This document shows, one piece after another, positions 34,033 to 46,479 of a stretch of DNA of 64,000 nucleotides. This DNA comes from Podocnemis expansa (taxonomy: Eukaryota; Chordata; Testudines; Podocnemididae), in NCBI GenBank assembly GCA_007922195.1, contig ML682013.1, positions 18,607,882 through 18,671,881 of the forward strand, written 5' to 3'. Within the stretch, counting starts at the first letter, position 1; each line of letters begins with the position of its first letter. A program made the translations under genes and the position numbers. Under the pieces are notes generated by a model that was not told the DNA's origin, searched no databases, and saw only the letters and a program-made list of their open reading frames with translations.

Positions 34033-36522
34033 CTGTCCAAGCGTTACTATAAATTTTGGACTAGGGAGAAGCAGGCCTAAGGCCCTGTAAGACTGATAGG
34101 AGACTATACTGTGTTATTTACTGTGCCTTCAGCCCTATAAAACTTATGGAAGATATGTTCAGTGAGTGTATTATGTATATTGTTTTAATCCTCTCTAATG
34201 CTTTTCACTTGGAGAATAAAAGTGCTTGCCTAGGAAGACCTGAGTGGTGACTTGTAACTGCTGGCAATACATTGTTCATTGCATTGGAGAGAAATCAAAT
34301 TACAAGCACTGGCATTTAGACAGAATGCCACAGCCAAATGTCTCCCTGATCCCACACAAACCTTCTTCAAACCTGTCTGGTTCAGTCTTCTTGGGAGTTA
34401 GGTTCTGTGATGTGCTGACCTTCTCTGCCTTCTTTGGTGGATGGACATAAGGTATCTGTAGGGCTTCCAGAAGAGGCCACAGGTAGTATACAATTCTTTG
34501 TGTCTGCACTATTGTGGGGTGGCAGGGACCAAGGGCATAGCCAGTTCCCGTTTTCTGTCCAGGGTCCTGAGTGTTTAAGGTGGATCCAGCCATGTCCTGC
34601 TTCTGGTCATGGGACTGGAAGCTGCCAGATGACACTCCAATTGCTAAGTAGCAACTGTAGCATCATGAGGAGGAATGGGAGGGGGAGAGGCAGCAAGAGC
34701 CCAGCCTCTGCTGCATCTTGGCTGCTGCAGCTGCCCTTGCACCAGAGCTTAGAGGCAGTAGGGGAAAGCTGCCCACCTCTGCCTTCAGCTCAGCTAACTG
34801 CCAAAACTGTAGCTACCCACTGCTAATCGGGACCATGGCACTGAAGTTCACATCAATGTCAGGTGCTCTGGTGGGCAGGCCTGTTGGGCAAGAGGTGGCC
34901 AACTCGCCCCCCCCCCATAGCTTTGCCCTTGGCAGGGACAAGGAGAGCAATGAGCACTTCACCCTGCAAAAGAGAGCAGCAGTGCCACTTGCTCTACAAA
35001 AATGAATCAGGATAGCTTCTGCTTCATAGAGCAGGCCTGGAATATCAAGCAAGCAGAACTCATATAACCTATTACAAACTACTAAACAAGCTTGAATGTT
35101 AAAAAACCTGTTTAAAATTCATGCAAAATGAGATAGTTTAGAGGTTTTTTGCAGCCACTCTGGGCCTGATCTGAAACCATTAGAAAGAGCAGTATAAAAT
35201 CTCCCATTTAACTTCAATGGGCTTTGCAGCTTCATCCTCCAAGCCCAAACACATTCTCACATTTTTAAAGATTTTCTTCTGTTTCACCAAAAAACTGATA
35301 AACTCTAAAACAAGCTTTCTGCATAAAAACTTCTTATGAGAAATATTTCACCTAGAATAGATCTAATATCTGCTCTTCATCTTTATGGTTTTATAGTCAG
35401 AATAGGCAGTACTGAAGACAGGTCAGTCTTAGATTATATTTTTCTGATATTTCAATGAACTGAGAGTAGTTTGCAAGTAGAAGTAAATGGGATTACAGTT
35501 CTCTTTTTTCCCCCATTACTTTTTCATACTTATGACTAAGCTGATTTTATTAAACTACTCATTAAATGATAATTTAATATGTCTTTCCAATTTGTCATGA
35601 TATTTTTGACTTTATAATAAAGTGTGTACAACTTATACACCACCATAAGCAATCTTTGCAATATTTTCAATTTATTTATTTTGTAAGTAGTTGATGTGAT
35701 TATATAAGAGGTGTGTAATGGTTTAATATGAATAATAGTTGATTTATTATATGGTATGCAAAGCGTGTAACCATACATGAAATATCATGGATTTTCTAAA
35801 CTGTAGCATTTAAAAGTGTTGTTAAAGAGGGAGATGCATTTGCTGTGAATGAACTTCATTAGCCGAAGTGACTTATATGCTTCTTATTCTTATGTGCAGA
35901 TGCAAAATAATAAAGGTTGTGAAGACATATATTTCAGTAATTACAGACAGGCACAACGAGCAATTCTAGTGAAAATTCTCATAAATCTCCTAATAAATCT
36001 CCTACTCAGTAGATATGCCACAGGCTGGAGCAGTGCTTCATCACTTCAGACATTATACTTAAGTAATATAGGTCCACATATGCAGGACCAAATTCACTGC
36101 TGATGTAAACAGCTATGATTTTGGCCCAGTCCATATTGCCAGTAAAATCTGGTAGCAGTCTATAGGCAGTATGCAAGCTACTCTGAATAGCTTGCATAAC
36201 TCCTGTTGACTATGTAACACCCCTTCTACATGCTGTCTCCACTGTGCTGAGCTGACAGGAAACGTGTTCCCATCAGTGCAGCACTATGCCATCTGTGGAG
36301 GTGGTTTTACTAGGTCAACCTCTGACTCAATTAACTGTGTCACTACTGCTACTCAAATTTACCTTGATAAATGAGTGCAGTGAATTTGCCACCATCAGCA
36401 TAGACATGGCCTCAGCTGACCTTAACTGCTGAGTTAAGCCTGCTCGTATTAGATTTAGCCTACTCTCTGTGACACTTGACCTAGCTATGGCAGTTTGTCG
36501 CACTATGGCTTCAACAGGTATA
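34033..36522. other. Unassigned stretch
   Basis: 34240-35060 is moderately GC-rich with several short frames and a C tract (34908). No domain or repeat family is recognised; it is probably part of a GC-rich DNA element. 35060-36522 is AT-rich and quiet. Confidence 0.4.
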
Positions 36523-36530
36523 GTTTACAC

Positions 36531-36715
36531 TAGTGATTTTCAAATTATGGGTTGGGACCCAGTACTGGGTCGCAGGCCTTCAGATACTGCGTCACAGTGC
36601 CCCTGCTGCCACTGACACAACACTAGAATATTGCTAAAGATGCAATTATTGGGTCATGAACATAAATGATTTGTTTTCAACTGGGCCCCAAGGAAAAAAA
36701 GTTTGAAACCCACTG
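36531..36715. mobile_element. Short hAT-type element, 185 bp
   Basis: It starts TAGTGATTTTCAAATTATGG and ends AGTTTGAAACCCACTG. A perfect 8-bp target duplication, GTTTACAC, flanks it at 36523-36530 and 36716-36723. Inside is GGGTTGGGACCCAGTACTGG. It is the same type as the element at 33767. Confidence 0.92.
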
Positions 36716-37182
36716 GTTTACACCAACGATATGCAGACTTCAGTGGTTCAGAAGCCAAATTAGCAATCGCCATGACCAAAAGAGCCAAAGAGCCACAGCA
36801 GTGTGAGTTCATTGTTTCATTTACTCTCTCTCTTATTGTCACAAAGTCAAACAGCAAAATTACTGACCAAATAGGCTACAATTGGTTAATAAAGCATCCT
36901 GATTGGCTCATAACTTAGACTGGATAATAACTAAATCACACAGCATTTTAATATCATGAACTGCAAAGAGCCTCAAGAGCCACTGGCAGCTCCCATGCCT
37001 CAATCTGTGTACCTTTACACCATATAAATCTTTTGGCAGAACAGAACAAAAATAAATGAGCACAGGACTAGATTGGATCATTTAGGCACAGCCCCCGGTA
37101 AGACATGAGATGAACTAGGTCTGAGGCAGCACCAAGGGAGCAGGCATACAAAGCAGCATTTCCACTGCTGCACCACTTTGTG

Positions 37183-37336
37183 GTGTAGCAGACTAACAAT
37201 GGTATTGCTGGCCAGGCCTGCTAGCCATCCTGTAAGAGGGGTATGACACTTGGCCCCATAGTGCAGCTGACTAACAGCAGTATTCTGGCGGGGCCTGCTG
37301 GCCATCATGTAAAAGGAGTATGACACATGGCCCCAG
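37183..37336 (+). repeat. Tandem duplication, two units of about 77 bp
   Basis: Unit one (GTAGCAGACTAACAATGG... GGGTATGACACTTGGCCCCA) and unit two (GTGCAGCTGACTAACAGCAG... GAGTATGACACATGGCCCCA) share GGCCTGCT(A/G)GCCATC(C/A)TGTAA. The divergence is modest. Confidence 0.85.
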
Positions 37337-38198
37337 CTCCTGAGTAGGAGCAGAGTCAGAGTAGTATCTACTCTAAAAATGTATACATGGCAATGTAAAA
37401 CCAGGATTAGTGGTACTTGACACAGCAAAGCTGGGGCTTGTATGTCTACACTTGCCTAACACTCAAGAATTTTCTAATTGTGACTCAAACCTGGGGCTAT
37501 GGCCTCCACTCTGCAACATGCAGAACTGAGTCAAACCAACCATACCCCAAATTCCTGAGCTCCTTCCCAAAATATGGCTGCTTTCACCCTTTGACCATAG
37601 TGCACTGTGGGAAAATCATTACTACCCACCCTACATCTAGCATCAAGTTTAAACAACCCAACAACACATCCTGTGTGCAATGTGGAGGAGATCTCTTTTC
37701 AGGAAGTTCTCTTGCTTCAACTTTCACTTCTGTATCAAAAAACAGACAAAGCTGCTGAGAGGCTTTGGTAGACAGGTTGATGGTATTTTCTGACCCACCA
37801 AAAGCACCTGGCAGAGCTTAGGATGGAGCAGGAGAAAGTGGCAGCAGATGAAGAGTACCACCTACGCTTGGAAGACTTGTGCCGGCTGATGCTTCTCATT
37901 AAACCCAATATAGACATGGATGCCCCTGTTGCTCTTAGGGGACAAAATGTAATAATTTAAAAATTCTATACACAATACTTAAAAATTTTGCTAAAGGCTG
38001 CATATTTTATTGTCAAACTAACACTATATAATCACGCCAGTTTCAGTTATTTTGATAATAGGAGTAAAGAGTTAAAGAAATAATCAGCTAGAGCAACCAG
38101 TTTCTGTTTCTCTGCCTCCTTTCCCCTGAGCTTAGCTGTGGGATAAGACACCCATACCCTGTCCCTTCAGAGATAGCCATGGGGCACTCCCCCACCTA

Positions 38199-39014
38199 AG
38201 GGTTAAAGTATAATTTGGCAGGCCCCGGAACCCTCCTAATTGGGCGGGCCCCCTTCCCGAATGGGTGGGCCCCCCTGCACATCCAGGCCACCCTCACGCG
38301 CCACAGCTCCTGGCCCCCACATGCCAGCCCCCCACCCCAGTTTCTGCCCCCAAAACACCTACTCCCATCAAACCCCTTTCCCTATGTCATTCTCAGCCCC
38401 AATCCCCACTTGCTAAGCTCCCTGCCCTCATTGCAGCCCTTGCAACCCCCTGCCCCCCAGCTCCCCATCGTCACGCCACCCCCTTAAGGCCCCCAAGCCC
38501 TCCCCAACCCACCATCCTAACCCCTTCTCCCCCCTCCCCATGAACCCTCCCTGCCACCACGCTTTCCCTGCCAGCTACCCGACAGCCCCAACCCTCTCCC
38601 AGCCCCTTTACCTGGCCAAAGAGCTGGGCAGGGGGCAGGAAGCCATGGTGCTGGCTGGCCAGTGGGCCGGAAAGCAGGAGCCCAGGCTGGAGGCTGGGGC
38701 CTGGCCATGTGCACAGCTAGGCCCCAGCCAGAAGGGACGGAACCGCCACAGGCTCTGGAGGGTAAAGAGGAGTGACCTGGCTGTCCGCAACCTGCAGCCC
38801 CTCCCTTCCACTAGCATGCTGTGTTCCAGAGCACCCTTCTATTTTTAGGGGACCCTGGAATGCAGCATTGCAGTGCATCCCCCTATTTTGGGGGGGCCTT
38901 GAATGCAGTGTACTGGGGTGTTCCCCTATTTTCAGGGGGCCTGAAACACTGGTTCTCTAAAAATAGGGGGCCCTGGTATGGTCTGCCAGGGTGTTCCCCC
39001 TTACTTTAACCCCT
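38199..39014. mobile_element. GC-rich element with 12-bp inverted ends
   Basis: AGGGTTAAAGTA at 38199-38210 is repeated inverted as TACTTTAACCCCT at 39002-39014. Between them the DNA is strongly C-rich on the plus strand (38215-38600). It ends with three to four imperfect units of about 58 bp around CCCCTATTTT(G/C)(G/A)GGGGGCC (38815-39000). No coding signal is recognised; frames are low-complexity. The family is unknown. Confidence 0.5.
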
Positions 39015-39420
39015 GCCCCTACCCCAGCTAGCCACACTCTCTCCCACCAGAGCTCAGCCATGGCCCCCACACTTCTCCCGCAGCCCAGACACCCATACTC
39101 CCACCCTCCAGAGCACACCAACAAGGCTCCCCCTACACAGGACAGCCCTACCTATCCTCCCAAGCAACCAGCTGCAGAACCAGGCCCCCACACTCTGTCC
39201 TCCCAGAGCCCAACTTCATGGCCAGACACCCTCACCCCATTGCTTCCATAGCTCAGTCCCAGGACACCCTCCAGCTCATACACCCACACCATTTCCCTTC
39301 CCAGATCCCATGTATAGAGGTCCCCCCAGAGCACACATCCCTTCCCTCCCTCCCTCAGAGGCCAACTGCGATGCATCACCTAGTCCAGACACTCACATCT
39401 CTCCCCCACAGAATCCAGGA
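39015..39420 (+). repeat. C-rich low-complexity tract
   Basis: The plus strand is dominated by CCC, CAC and CTC (for example CCCACACTTCTCCCGCAGCC), with very little G. The reading frames are proline, serine and threonine-rich and are discounted. Confidence 0.7.
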
Positions 39421-40560
39421 ATCCAGAGTGAGAAATAGCCTCATGCTGGATCAGGAGTTTGTATGAAGTTTCCTGCACACTGCCTCCTTCCTTCAGGTTC
39501 CTAGGAACCCTCCAACTCCACCCCAGTTCCTCCAGTCTTCTATTTGCAAACTGCAAACCTGTGCTCTGCTGCTTCTAGCAGCCTTCAGTGCTGACCAGCA
39601 GCTCTGTAGCACCAGCTCTATGAGGAAAAATAAAATTCTGTCAAAATTCTGCATTGTGTAGCAGGGTAGCATTCCCCTTGGAGTATCTAGCATAGATCAG
39701 TGCATCTGGCACAGGGCTATAAGCACAAAGTGGCGAGCTTCTCATCATCATGAAGATATGTGAAGAGCAGTATGAGGGCAGCCTTGCCAGTCCAGAAGCA
39801 GATTCCTATCACCATATAGGAGCCAGCATGCCTAGACTGCTACAGGTCCACTGTCAAACACTCTAATGCTGGAGGTGTCTGTGGATAAAGTGATGCCAGA
39901 GGTTTCTGAGGCAATCAGGTATGTGGGTTACCCCAGAAATGGGCTTAAAAAGATTCCTGAGGTAACTGCTGGCTTTCAAAGAATGAGGCTGTCAAACAGC
40001 ACCGTGGTTTTAGTGGGATGGATGTGTTTGCCCTCCTCGAAGAGCACATGATTACATAAACCATAGTTATGCAAGCCCTCACTGACCACGGAAGTCAATT
40101 TATGTGTAAGGCAGTCTTAGGAGCTGTGCCTAACAGCTTCTGAAGGGGGGCAACTAATCTTCATGAGTCCTGTATTAGCATGAACACAAAGAACACAGTT
40201 AGGTATTAGCATACTGGGTACAGAGCATAGTGGGTAATGGTATTTGGGGTTAATCTTATCACAAATCTGTCAATATCTGTAATTCTACTGAAGGGAAATA
40301 TGAAATACTCCCTTTGGTGATATGCCATTCTCTGCTTGTTCCAAATCTGTTTGGGTTAGTTAAGGGGTAAAAACTACCCTTAGTTAAAAAGAGACCTGTA
40401 AGAGAGGCCACTGGCTATTTCAGCCTGGAAAAGTTTTGAGACAGGGGTGGGGTTTGGCACATCTGTTTCTGGAGTGATGCCTGAGATAATTTACCTCACC
40501 CATCTAGCCCCACTATCAAATGATAGCTCTGGCTGGGCCTCTTTGAGACCTCCTTTGTCA

Positions 40561-41390
40561 TGTTAAAAGAAATAGCTGGTTGCAGCTACTGAAGGTTTAA
40601 GAGCTGAAATCACTAGAGGAGAGAGAATGGTCTCTCTCTGAGTCAAAATCACTGAAGAGGAGCAGCAGATGGAGTGACCAGAGGGAGTTGCCAGTGGACA
40701 GTAAGAGTAGCCAGCGGTGAGCTGGGTGGTGTGAGCGAGCGGTGGGCAGAGATGGCAGACCGTGGGCAGAGTCAGCAGGCAGTGAGACTAGCAAGCTGGG
40801 CGGTGCGAGTGACCAGGGGGCGGAGCTGGTGGACTGCAGGCGGAGCTGGTAGATGGTGAGAGCAGCCTGCGGTGAGCTAGGCGATGCGAATGACTGATGA
40901 GAGGAGCCAGTAGACAGCTGGCGAAGCCCAGGGATGGCGCTAGTGGATGGAGTGAGTGACCAGCTCGGGGTGCGGCGGACAGCTGGCATGAAAGACACTC
41001 CCTACATACCCCATGGTTGGTTGGGAGCCTAGTTAGCACTGATTCTCCAGATCAGTGCCAACTTTTGCAGTTAAGTCTTGTATGTTCTGCTATGCAATGT
41101 GGGTTGTTGGGAACTTTGCTCTGTATTGATTTTCTAGGTCAGCACTGATCTCTGTTATTTGGCCTTTTACATTACATTTTATTACTATTAAAAGTTCTGT
41201 TTGTTATACTCAAACTAATGTTTATGAATGGGGAAGCCTTACCCCTTTCAGGTGCCCAGGGAACAGTGTAGGATTCCCCAGAAATCTGGGTGGGGGCTCA
41301 AGCCAGTTGGTGCTGTAACATTTTTTGGAAACCCCTAGATAGAGAATCCGGCCCTTCTCCTGCCAGCCCACCCTGGCAGAAAGGTTACAT
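40561..41390 (+). mobile_element. LTR-like element, plus orientation
   Basis: It starts TGTTAAAAGAAATAGCTGG. A TAACA at 41316-41320 or a later GGTTACA at 41384-41390 could end it. Inside are a GC-rich repeat block (40680-40990, units such as GAGCTGG(G/T)(T/C)GGTG) and TATTAAAAGTTCTG as a possible polyadenylation region near 41187. TTTTTTGGAAACCCCTAG follows the first candidate end and could be a primer-site leader. A diverged copy lies in reverse at 60396-61068. Confidence 0.55.
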
Positions 41391-41748
41391 ATGAATACCC
41401 ACATGGACTGCAATTGGAAGTTCATGATGCCAAGGTGTTTTCCCCATCAGAAACCTATATGCATGGACAGGCTGACACACTATTTGCACCATGTGATACT
41501 GTCATTGTTATCAAGGATTTACTGCCCCCAGTGTTAGCCTGGGGGAACCCACTACTTCCTTTTATCTTGGCTTGTGAAATGGCAGCCTGACTGCCGAGAC
41601 CCTGGCAAAAGCCAGTTGAATTACACTTGGGGACTGTGGGATACTTTTGCTGGACTCTCAGGACATGAGTCAAATGGGGCTGCATCTACTGCAATGGGGC
41701 TTCACTAACGCCCAGACACCCCATCCTGCAAGGTCTTAATATCCTAGG

Positions 41749-42109
41749 CTATGTCTATGTCTGCTTTTTAGTTCAGACTTGCTAGTCCAAACTAAAAAAG
41801 CCTGAGGTTAGTCTGAACTAGAACTAAAAAGTTAGTTTGAACTAGTCAGTGTGACTAGTTCAAACTAATGGCTTAGTTTGAACTAAAAAGGTTTGAACTA
41901 AGCCATTAGTCCATGTCTACATCATACTAGTTCAAACTTAAAGTTCGAACTATGTGCTTAATCCAGACTAACCACTCAAATTTATTTGTCCAGACTAAGT
42001 TTTGGCTAGTACAAACTAAGAAATTTCTTAGTTCAGACTAGCCAAAGGCTAGTGTAGACAAGGGGCCAAATTAGTCTGGACTAAGCTTGTTTGGATAGTG
42101 TAGACATAG
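41749..42109. mobile_element. Fold-back MITE, fourth copy
   Basis: The ends CTATGTCTATGTCTGC and GTGTAGACATAG are bracketed by a 7-bp direct repeat, TCCTAGG (41742-41748 and 42110-42116), the clearest target duplication for this family in the window. Inside, TTAGTTTGAACTAGTCA (41832-41848) and its exact reverse complement (41852-41868) form a hairpin with a GTG loop. Confidence 0.85.
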
Positions 42110-42116
42110 TCCTAGG

Positions 42117-42690
42117 ATCCTAGCTTAAATCTCAGAAATTTGCATGTGAACAGAAGGGGGGTTTGGGTTCAAGCCTAACCTAAGCCTGTGTCTGCACTGC
42201 AGTGTACACATACCCCAAGACTGCATCTTCACTTGAGAAAGAAGCTGTGTTCTTCACTGCCTTATCATCATTAGGATTTTACCTTCTGTTAACTAACACA
42301 AGTTATGACTGAACCTTCATTTCCTTCTAAAGACAAGGCTAAAGTGCAAGGATTATAATTGTATAATCCTTACTCAGACCAAGGGTTTGGGAAGGTCCTT
42401 GCACCCTCTCCCAGCATGATTTGTGCACCATATTAGAGCCTAAACCCAGGATTAGTGGGACTCAACACAGCTGGTCTATGGTAGACAACAAGTGCCTTGA
42501 GCATCTACATTGAATTGTTATCCTAGATTAGGAATTTTCTGCCCCATGTTAAAACCAAGGGTTCTAGCATCCACACTGCAGTGAACAGACCCAGCACTAA
42601 GTAACTATATTCCTGAGACCCCAACCCCTCAGCCCCCCTCCCTCCAAGTTTACTTCTCTAGCCCTAGCACTGTGGTGCTATGTCAGAAAA
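42117..42690. other. Unassigned stretch with CTGCACTGCAGTG motifs
   Basis: CTGTGTCTGCACTGCAGTG near 42186 and ATCCACACTGCAGTG near 42570 resemble ends of another 'TGTCTACACTGCAGTG' DNA-element type. Similar phrases occur near 37440 and 49060. Element limits cannot be set. Confidence 0.35.
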
Positions 42691-42694
42691 TGGT

Positions 42695-42990
42695 GGGTTA
42701 TTTACCAGTAACCGTCCTTCTTCGAGATGGGCTCCTCGCATACATTCAGTGTTAGGTGTCTATGTGCTGCAGTGCACGATTGGTCAGAAACTTTTTGCCC
42801 TAGCCTGTCAGAGCAGGGTCAGTGGCCAACGCCTCCTCCAGCCACTCCCGTGGCTATATATATGGCCCCAACCCAGCACTTCCTCAGTCCCTTCTAGGCA
42901 CCAACTCTGAGTAGTGGGGATGTTGGGAGGGTTCTGAATGTATGCAAGCAGCTCAACTTGAAGATGGATGGTTATTGGTAAGTAACCCAC
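42695..42990. repeat. Inverted repeat at the left DIRS end
   Basis: GGTTATTTACCAGTAACCGT, then CTTCTTCGAGATGGG and CGCATACATTC (42695-42750), recur inverted as GAATGTATGC, CTTGAAGATGGATGG and TTATTGGTAAGTAACC (42937-42988). A third, direct copy of CGCATACATTCA(A/G)TGTTAGG follows at 43012. This resembles the internal complementary region that DIRS elements use for circle formation. Confidence 0.75.
42735..42900 (+). repeat. DIRS left inverted terminal repeat
   Basis: CGCATACATTCAGTGTTAGG, AAACTTTTTGCCCTAGCCTG, TCAGAGCAGGGTCAGTGGCC and ACCCAGCACTTCCTCAGTCC match, in inverted orientation, the block at 48503-48670. TGGCTATATATATGGCC lies inside and could be a TATA-type promoter element. Confidence 0.9.
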
Positions 42991-44089
42991 TGTTCATCTT
43001 CGAACTCTGCTCGCATACATTCAATGTTAGGTGACTGCTAGCCGTACTGTGGACGGTGGGTGGAATTGGGTTCTTTTTCCCGCCTTCAGGATGGCTACTC
43101 CATGGAGCAAATTTAGGCTTGGAAGATGCCTGGATAGCAGATTTCTTGGCTTAGATGGAGATTATTGCTTGTTAACCCGCAAATCTTTTGAGGGTTCCTT
43201 GTACAAGGGCGCATAAAGAGGCTAAAACTCACCTTGCTATGGAGTATTAAAGTGGGCCATCCTAATTTACTTTGGATGTCCCTGGTTGTTTTCATGGTTA
43301 AAACCAGCCTAGATGGCAAAGATGCTACCTTTCACCTACCATTGAGAGGTTATTGACTGTCCTCCCGCTGGGGATAAAAGAGGGGGATAAATGCACCCTC
43401 TCCACGAGGATGGTTGCATGTAGAATGAATAAGACAGGTGATGAATCCCCCACAGACCAACTTTCAGAGCATGATGGCTGCATGTTGTGCCCCAACAAGT
43501 ATAGGAGCTTAAGTGCACCTCATCCACAGTGGTGGGTTTGGACACATCAGTGTGTGACAGTTTACTTGGTCCTCCTGGACAGCTTATTGAAAATGCAACC
43601 AGCAGCATATTACACATGTCCTGATCTACTAAAAGGTGGCATGAGCCAATACAGGGACCCTTGCTGGGTGTTTGCTAGTCCAGCAGGAGGAAAAACCCCA
43701 TAACACACACCTCACAAACCAGGAGTGGGTATACCACCTGTAACCCCTTCCAGAAGGAAGAAGGGAATGGAAGCATTGACCCACCATTGTCAGTGATTGG
43801 GATTCATGACTCTAGGGCCTAACCCCATTCACATTCAGATGAGAAGGACCTTGGTATGGGTCACCTTGGGAACAACTAAAAACATCCTGAGGGAGGGGGG
43901 CACACTGGGACCTCAAAATTAGCAAGTAACAAGGGGAGGGGCTTCAATCAGACTGCCCACCCCTGCTCAGGTTCAGGGGAGGGGGGGAGATGTAAGCCCC
44001 TTTGGTGGGTCCCAACTCCATTAACCCCAGTCAAAAGGTGAAGGAGATCTTAGAGGTTATGACTCCAGCATGGCAGCAACTGCCTCAGG

Positions 44090-45060
44090 GGTAGGGTTGT
44101 TGTCTAAGGCCTGGTTGGTTGCTTGCAGGTTAAGAACTAACAGCCCTCAATAAGACATTCTCCCTGCCCTCCTCAATAGATGTGAGCAGGATAGAAAAAA
44201 AAAAAAAGGAGGGTTGTTCCCTGCTACCAAGTGGGTTTCAGGTCCAGGATTCCAGTAGCAACAACCACCTAGATGCACATAGCAGGGAATAAAGTGTTTT
44301 ATTAACTAACAGATTAATTAATGAAATAACCAGACAAAGTGATATACCCAGAGTTAAACACAAAGTAATATAGACAGGCTTACAACCCAATCAGCAGTTA
44401 GGGACGCCACTTCTCAACTGCAGGCTTCAGCAGGAGAGTGATGTCATCCGAGGCACCCTTCAAGGTCCTATGGCGAAGTCTAGAGAAGTCAGGGAAACAA
44501 GCTATTGTAATAGCCCATTACTCACAGGGAGGGGTGCTCAGGCTCTGTCCTGGTCACGTGGACTGTCTGCTGGGGTGTTGATTCCCACCACCTATATCCT
44601 ACAATCTAACACCTAGATAACTACTTGTTTACTACATAGCCTGGCAGAGTGGAAATGTGTTTAGGGGAGTGGGCCTCCATTGCCCACTATTGTTATACCA
44701 TCCCAAAGTCTTCCATTTGCCCCACAAGGGTAGAGGAGAGGTTAAGCATAGTAACAAGAGGGGTCCCTCTTGTCCTCTGTAATAAGCACCTGAAGTATAG
44801 GCTCTCTGTTGACCATAATTTATTAAGCTTTAGCCATCTGGGATATGGAATGGTAGTAGGCCATAGCCCTGAAACTGTTGCACACCTGAAGAGGGCCTCT
44901 GCAGGGAAGCAGAAGAGGTGGTGCTCTGCAGTCCCCTATGTTGGGACACTATGGCTTCTCCCTTAAGAGTCACGTTCTTTGTATTCATATACCCCTTCGT
45001 ACCACTAGTACCCCCCCACCCCTTTGGGGAGACAATGGGATGCACAATTCTATTTTCCTA
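44090..45060. mobile_element. Possible LTR-like insertion inside the DIRS element
   Basis: AGCAGGGAATAAAGTGTTTTA at about 44280, a poly-A run at 44194 and the general layout suggest a separate insertion. The ends and target duplication were not identified, so this is a weak call. Confidence 0.25.
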
Positions 45061-46479
45061 ATTATACATGCCTATCTGCTGTGACATTCTTCCCACTGCC
45101 TAGAACCTGATGTGGGGGGAGGACTATACATCCAGATTAGGACTGTTGGGATGGCCGACGAGGGCAGGGTATCCTATGCAGGGTGGTCCTGAAGACATAG
45201 ATGCTCCCCCTATGTGATGAGCTCCTTGTAAAGACCCTGAGATCCTTTAGCATCCTCATGGGGGATTTAGGAAAGAGCCCTCCATAAGGAAGGGGTTGGC
45301 TGGCATACCCTTCATTGCCAGTTAGACAGTGGTAGTTGATTTTCTTCCCAAAGGGCCAAGAGTTTTTATTGGCTAGCCTGGGCTAAAAACTGCTAATTTG
45401 TAATGTTGTTGGTAAAAAAGGGGAGGAAGGAGGGGTTGAGAAGAGTCATCCCCACACCTACTTAAGAGGAAAACCAAATGCTGCAATGGGCTATAGAGAG
45501 AAAGACTGAGGAGGTAAGGGAGGCAAGAGAGGGAAGGTCCCTTTTGGAGAGCATCTGTATGGCACCCAGCGGCACTAGTGTTGATGTCCCTGTTCCCTGT
45601 TCTTTCTTCTTGAGCCTCGCAATATATTATTTGGGTACATTGCGGGGAATGCCACCTTAGGAATGTGGTGACAGGGCAGCTCGAGTAGGATACAACTGCG
45701 GCTGATAAGGATAGGGGTTTTGCTGTCCCCTTTTTCATGACTTAAGGGTTCCAGGTGGAGGTATCCTTGGGTATTAAAACATTGGTTGATGTAGTGTTGG
45801 GGTGGTAAGGTAAATATTTACCAGCAAAGTAGTGCTGTTGACCAATACACCTCAGTGTGACTGGGCTAGGTTGTCACAAATAAGTGGGTGCTGAGTCCCG
45901 AAAGTAGAAGAAAAAACTCTTGGGCTGGTAAACCACTAGTGGGTACAGAACTTTGTGTGCACCCAAATTAACCCTGCCCTAGCGTGAAGAGAGCTAGGCC
46001 CAGTAGGGAGAAGATGGGAAGGTGGTCTAAAAGCCAAAAACCCCAGAATGTGTCACAACCCTAGATGGTTGAGCCAGATGCAGAAGGAAAGCTAGTATGT
46101 AAGAGACCCCAAGAGAAAAAAGGAGGGAGTGATGTGTTTCGCACCAGCAACTTCACTTGCAATCTGGCATTGGCCCCTGTAAGACAAGGATGAAAAATGA
46201 GGCCCCAATATGTGGGTAGAGAAGCAGTAAACTATCTGCCCATGTCCTCTGAACCACATGGCCTGCGTAGCAGTTTGGAGAGGTATCTGTAGAAAACCCA
46301 GGTATAATAATTTCCTTTCTTACAAACCCAGGTGATGGTAACTCTAAAGCCTCTGCTGTTGATTTTGGGGAGGTGTGCAGTATGGGTTGTGGGTGAAAGA
46401 TCCCAGAGAACTGGCAGCTAGTAGTGGCCTCTTTTGTGTAGAGGTCTCGTTAGTGGGGTTCTACTGCTTCAGGGGGTTG

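Noticed and set aside
38215..38848. Proline-rich frames
   Set aside because: Strand-asymmetric C-rich tract; no domain and no splice context.
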